64,000 nucleotides of DNA from Angiostrongylus vasorum. Its lineage: Eukaryota > Nematoda > Chromadorea > Rhabditida > Metastrongylidae. Location of the stretch: NCBI GenBank assembly GCA_018806985.1, contig JADANN010000269.1, positions 248,001 through 312,000 of the forward strand, read 5' to 3'. The position numbers and the translations under genes are program-made. The stretch's first letter is position 1; each line of letters begins with the position of its first letter. Below the pieces are notes generated by a model, which saw nothing but the letters and a program-made list of their open reading frames with translations, searched no databases and was not told the DNA's origin. Of this stretch, positions 59,601-64,000 are shown one piece after another.

Positions 59601-60429
59601 TTTCGTGCTAAATGGTCCTTTAGCAAAAGGGAATTGCTGCGCTTCCTTGAAAAATCTTTATCTATTGAGGAACGATCACACCAACACATTTATTTTTCCA
59701 AACATAAAAATGCAAATTGCACTCGCATATTGCGCTTTTTTTGTATATCTGAATGACGTCAGCTCTTGGAAACCATCTCAGGTGTCATCCTTCGTTACGT
59801 TCGTTCCTTTGTATCGGCACTGGATTCTCCACATCTTTAACGGCTTCCTTAGCGACTTCAGTCTTTCTTCATTTATTTCTTTGTCTTGTGTTTTTCTCAC
59901 TGCTAGTGATCATTTTCGACTTCATTCAGTGACTCTTCTAAGCTGCATACGTTTTTCTAAAATATCATCTTTATTTGGGCCTGACTGAAAAACGATAGTG
60001 AACGAAATCTCCATAAACATTCATGAAACCCTAAAAAATAGAATTGGATGATTTTACTAACATTTAACCTTTCATCATATTCGCACTATAAAGCACCTCC
60101 GACCACTGCGCTACGCTCTCCTTCTAATCAGTAATGCTTTTTGAACAAGAATTAACAGACGCACAAAGAGGTGCATCCTAAAATATATTTGAAAAGGAAA
60201 ACCTTTAAAAGCACTAGGTGACAACGGTCAGTTGAAGAAATTTCTTGCGATCATGGGAAGCCACTTCCATATTTGGCTTGTTGTGGCTGGTCTCTCTAAC
60301 TCGAGGTTCAAAGCAAAATATTCTTAGCAAGACGATCACTCACCATTAGGTTGCACAACCTTAACAATCAGGACCATATAATAGGGGTGGATTAAATAGG
60401 CCAGCCGCTCCTCACGTGCCAATGAAAGC
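59601..60429. other. No recognised gene
   Basis: A 127-residue hydrophobic + ORF (59605-59988) rich in Leu, Phe and Ser. It looks more like T-rich repeat-type sequence than a gene, but could not be assigned to family D with confidence. Confidence 0.35.
60088..60122 (-). repeat. SINE A head fragment
   Basis: GCACCTCCGACCACTGCGC only, the inverted tRNA-like A-box region. Confidence 0.5.
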
Positions 60430-60760
60430 ATGGAAACTGATTTAAACGTCATTTCCACCGCTCATATACGGCCAGGAGAAAAACAAGTTGTTATCAATGG
60501 CCATTCACTATCGACAATAACCGCGCTGTGTAAAAGAGAATTTCCGAGTAATGTTCTTCATTCGAGAGGTACTCTGCAGAATTCGACTAGACGCGCTCAT
60601 GAAGGCTCACGTTGGAAGTGCGACCAGCAGTGTACAACCAACTCAGGGATCAATCCGGCTCTGAGGAAGGCGTTGGCGGCGAAACCTCTGGCTGGACAAT
60701 GTTTTCTTGTCAACCTCTGGTTAGCTCGTACATTGAAAGACTACATGTTGATAAGTCAAA
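60430..60760 (+). mobile_element. Possible terminus of a diverged PLE
   Basis: 60657-60696 reads CTGAGGA, AGGCGTTGGCGGC, GAAAC, CTC, resembling the PLE terminal motif, with stem I not matching. It is covered by ORFs (60430-60849) with no recognised domain (one frame contains SGSEEGVGGETSG, like the SEEGDTAETSA encoded over other PLE termini). Confidence 0.35.
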
Positions 60761-61117
60761 TCGACGCTGGAAGAAAAACCGGGTTTTTCTCTAGGTTGAT
60801 AACGTTTAGAGACCGCATACTAGATAATGAATCCTATGTGAGGACGTGAGGACATAAGTGTCATCCCAACTCGCATTCAGAAGTGGCGAGTGCTTGGTGA
60901 TTAACTAAAATTTCGCCTAGTGCTGTCACCAGGATGAGATACTTTAAGCTTCATCAAATCTGTTGCCATCCTTCTGCAATAAACAAACACTACTTCGTTG
61001 TTGATATTCACCTATTAATATGCGCTATTGATAAGTTCGTTTGGTGCCGCGTATTCATAAAACTGGTCCACCTTCAAGAAGAACTCATTTCTTTGTTCGA
61101 AATCCTGGGAGCCCCGT

Positions 61118-61395
61118 CGCAACTGTTTACCGCCTCATCGTGACTGGGTGGTTTTCCACCACTCAGCAGGGTCTCCCAAGCTAAGAAGTAGTCTGGCGTT
61201 TCCATCAGGAAGCCCAGCTAAGAGTAAACCAATACCAGGATCCACCACTGTCCTGGTGTCGAACTAGTGGACATGGTGGTAAATCTCACCTTGATCCACA
61301 CGGGCAACCGACTGCCAGTGCTGGTGACGAATTGGGTCAAACTTTGGTTAGGCTGACCACACGGGAATCTAGAGAACTACGATAGCTGAGGCAGT
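61118..61395 (+). repeat. Repeat family C, copy 2
   Basis: CAGGGTCTCCCAAGCTAAG, ACCAATACCAGGATCCACCA, GACATGGTGGTAAATCTC, GGTTAGGCTGACC in family order. Confidence 0.65.
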
Positions 61396-61639
61396 AATAC
61401 TTCGAAAAAAATGGTAGTTATGCATGCAGGGCCTGCATATTCAGTGGAGACGGACCGTGAAAGTACTCAAGTAAAGTAGTAATTCTGAGAGCTATATTCT
61501 AGTGAATACAACAAAGCAAAACAAAACTAGGGACGAAAATTTAGTGTTATTTATGCTCGAATGAATGATGCATCGAACAGTGGAAAACAAGGAACATATC
61601 GAAAAAAAGCTTGAATTGTTAACGAACGGTAGCCGATTG

Positions 61640-62035
61640 TTACTAGCCTACCTACTTGGATACTTGCATGGCCCCTCTTCTTTGGTTGCGCAGGCTTCAG
61701 CATAATTTCCATTTCGAATACTTTTTTTGTTCAGCCCCTGTAGTTATCAGGAGCCTTTCAAAGCTTTACCGCTCCACCGTGGCTGAAAGTCGCAGGGTCT
61801 TCCCAAGCCGAGAAGGGGTCTTGCGTTTCCACCACGAAGCCTAGCTAACAGTAAGCCAATACCAAGATCCACCACCGTTCTGGTATCGAAATCGCATGGT
61901 GGCAAATCCCCTTTTCATCCACGAAGGCCGCGACTGCCTCTGGTGGCGAAAACCTGGGGCAGACTTTGGCCAGGCTGACCTCGGGATTCGAAAGAACCAC
62001 AATGGCTCAGCCAGCAAATGACTGCAAAACGAAAA
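61640..62035 (+). repeat. Repeat family C, copy 3
   Basis: CAGGGTCTTCCCAAGCCGAG, GCCAATACCAAGATCCACCA, CGCATGGTGGCAAATCC, TTTGGCCAGGCTGACC. The 84-residue minus-strand ORF here is only the repeat. Confidence 0.65.
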
Positions 62036-62289
62036 AATGAAGAATATCTGGGAGAAGCACGACCAGTGAGCAAAGGTCATTAAGTGATAATGCATTCGTT
62101 ATTAGCAGTGTCGCTGCCTCACTGAGGAACAAATTAACTCAAAAAAATAATTCGTGGCAAGTCATTAAGTATGGAACATAGCTTCTTTCGGACCATAGCA
62201 CAAGCTATGCAAGCTATAGATTCAGTACAAAAGGTATAGGAAAAGGGACAATGGGGAAAAATAAACAGCTACAAAGGAGATGTGTTGTG

Positions 62290-62666
62290 GGCAATAGTCA
62301 TTTTTTAGCCCCCAGGTGTCTTTTTGTACTGATTGAGAACGGTCTGCCTGTTTCGCCAATATACTCACCTCCGCAATCATTACAAGAGGTCAGGTATATC
62401 GTACCTGAACTCGAGTAATCATCGTCCCTGTCATAAGGGCAAATTAAGGAGTATTTGCTGTTCACATAGACGGTAATAAATGCGGTTACGAACTAAGTGG
62501 CCACGAAAGGTATCTGGTGGTATTTCTGCTACCGCATTCGATTCCTCTATACCTGCCCTTCTTAAGTATCGTTTTATGGCTACATTTACTTCATTGGCAA
62601 TAAAGGCCTACTTCAACCGCGTTTTATTCTGGGCAATTGTTTCGTTTTGGGACTAAATGGAGGCCG
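62290..62666 (-). mobile_element. PLE piece, 5'-truncated, directly repeated at 63.25 kb
   Basis: About 325 bp nearly identical to 63249-63565 (shared GCGGTTACGAACTA and CTTAAGTATCGTTTTATGGC). It corresponds to the RT end and start of GIY-YIG. It abuts the PLE terminus at 62667, a head-to-tail arrangement typical of tandem PLE insertions. Confidence 0.75.
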
Positions 62667-64000
62667 TCTTTTTTCTTGTTCAGCAATCGCGAGGTTGTTA
62701 AACAGCACACATTTACTTCCATAGCAAAACACAATACAATACAACAGTAGCTGACGTTTCGGCAGTATCGCCTTCTTCAGAGCCTGGAAAGGTATACTGA
62801 CATACAATTTACTAGGCCAAACGCTCCAATGACACTTACAAAAAGACGAAAAAACTCTATGGTAATTACATGATCAACAGCTTCTCGAAAAACTCATTGC
62901 TTTTTTTCGTGATTTCCAAATGAGGAAGATTGGAACAGCTGATTATAGTCGCATATGGTTGATGACTGCACCATCCCATATCAGAAATTGATGCGAACCT
63001 ATGGGGATCAGGTCGCGTATGACCTCTGGGCATTCATCCCCTGCTATTCATTGTAGGGTTTTTGGCATTTATCCAAAAAGCCTCAAGAAGTTTTCGCGCT
63101 GGTGTTCTAGTCTCCTGCGCAAGGATATTGACTTTTCACTTCAAAAATCGTCCCCGCTGTGCTTTTTGTATCCTGTGCGCGCCTAGTGGGGTACTTTGTC
63201 TTAGTTTTCGTTTGCCATCTAGGTGTTCTTTTTATACGGATACACAAAGGTCTGCCCGTTTCGCCAATATACTCATCTACCGCAATCATTACAAGAGATC
63301 AGGTATATCGTACCTGAACTCAAGTAATTATCGTCCCTGCCATAAGTGCAAATTAAGGAGTTTTGTGTTCACATAGACGGTAATAAATGCGGTTACGAAC
63401 TATGTGGCCACGAAAGGTATCTGGTGGTATCTCTGCTACCGCATTCGATTCCTCTATACCTGCCCTTCTTAAGTATCGTTTTATGGCTACATTTACTTCA
63501 TTGGCAATAAAGGCCTACTTCAACCGGGTTTTATTCTGGGCAATTGTTTCGTTCTGGGACTAAATGGAGTCCTTCTAAACTTTTCTCGTGTGGTTACTAT
63601 TTCGTAGTCGCACCGAAAAAAAACGAGAGAAAGAAAACGGAAAGAAACGTCTCCAAAATTTTCACTCTTCTTCTTGGTGTACAAATACTTTCAAGTTGCT
63701 TCCAGTTCCTAGAAATCTTAATTACCGACGACTTGTTTAGTTTTTGAAATACGCCGTTGTCTGTTGTTGTTTTTTGTCGTAGTTGTTTTGTTCCCAGTGG
63801 GTACACTGAGCATTTTGTACAGGAGAATTTCAGCAAAAAGGAGCCGGCACCGATGCACATATAAAAAGCGAAATCCTTGTCTTGATGTGAAAACACTTTG
63901 TGCTCTATTGGTTGCGGAAACAGTTGCCGTCGTAGTTCATCGAAACGAACAAATTTTCTGGCAGTTCAAAGCTTCATCCTTTCGAATGTACTGAATAACG
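62667..64000 (-). mobile_element. Penelope-like element, minus copy, cut by the window edge
   Basis: Right to left: N-terminal region (64.0-63.74), RT end (63.6-63.3), GIY-YIG (DEYIGETGRPLCIRIKRTP at 63.27-63.22, + a framing change), C-terminal part (63.05-62.95), hammerhead-like motif 62749-62784 and the end GCCGTCTTTTTTCTTGTTCAGC. The catalytic RT core is absent. Confidence 0.8.
62749..62784 (-). ncRNA. Hammerhead-like ribozyme motif, intact core
   Basis: Minus strand GGCTCTGAAGAAGGCGATAC then TGCCGAAACGTCAGCT: same core and stem II as the 7.55/7.76 kb copies, stem I GCT/AGC. Confidence 0.6.

Noticed and set aside
61841..62095. 84-residue minus-strand ORF as a gene
   Set aside because: It lies entirely in repeat family C and has no recognised domain.

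Overview
This is a eukaryotic window, most likely from a clade V (strongylid, hookworm-like) parasitic nematode. The sequence is AT-rich. Exons are short and end in the nematode acceptor consensus (TTTCAG-like), introns reach several kilobases, and the background is dense with Penelope-like elements carrying GIY-YIG domains, RTE-type LINEs, a mariner copy and tRNA-derived SINEs. The species assignment is inference from these families. Nothing resembles a bacterial, phage or organelle genome, and no operon, CRISPR array or rRNA was seen.

Three host genes are supported, all on the + strand. (1) About 13.4-33.4 kb: a split gene of about 18 exons with matching splice phases, whose product has the five-membrane-pass layout and C-terminal signature of the prominin (CD133) family. 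The exon for the first membrane segment was not found. A T-run near 23.2 kb carries an apparent one-base deletion. (2) About 33.7-40.3 kb: a chain of very small exons, almost all phase 0, encoding a Pro/Ser/Thr- and Lys-rich protein that I do not recognise. Its last exon has an in-frame TAG directly after the strongest acceptor. (3) 50.16-51.43 kb: six short exons with consistent phases encoding an unrecognised, largely helical protein.

The rest is mostly transposable elements. SINE family A (tRNA-like head, roughly 280-bp body, CCTTTAT-type tail) has about 27 copies or fragments on both strands. SINE-like family B (a different tRNA-like head) often sits as inverted or tandem copies, notably at 28.7-29.4 and 58.2-59.6 kb. 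Penelope-like element (PLE) pieces lie at 7.1-7.9, 20.3-22.5, 43.6-44.4, 45.6-46.6, 47.0-50.05, 52.1-53.4 and 62.3-64.0 kb, with a possible further end at 60.4-60.75. A mariner copy (44.76-47.4) is split by a PLE. An RTE LINE (54.6-56.3) is split by a family B insert. Two smaller repeat families (C and D) were found by self-comparison.

The most interesting signal is a conserved element of about 35 nt at PLE termini. It has the hammerhead ribozyme core (CTGANGA, a 3-bp stem II with covariation between copies, GAAAC, then GTC or GTT) but no helix III. This matches the small dimer-type hammerhead variants known from Penelope-like elements, here in intact and decaying stages and in inverted pairs.
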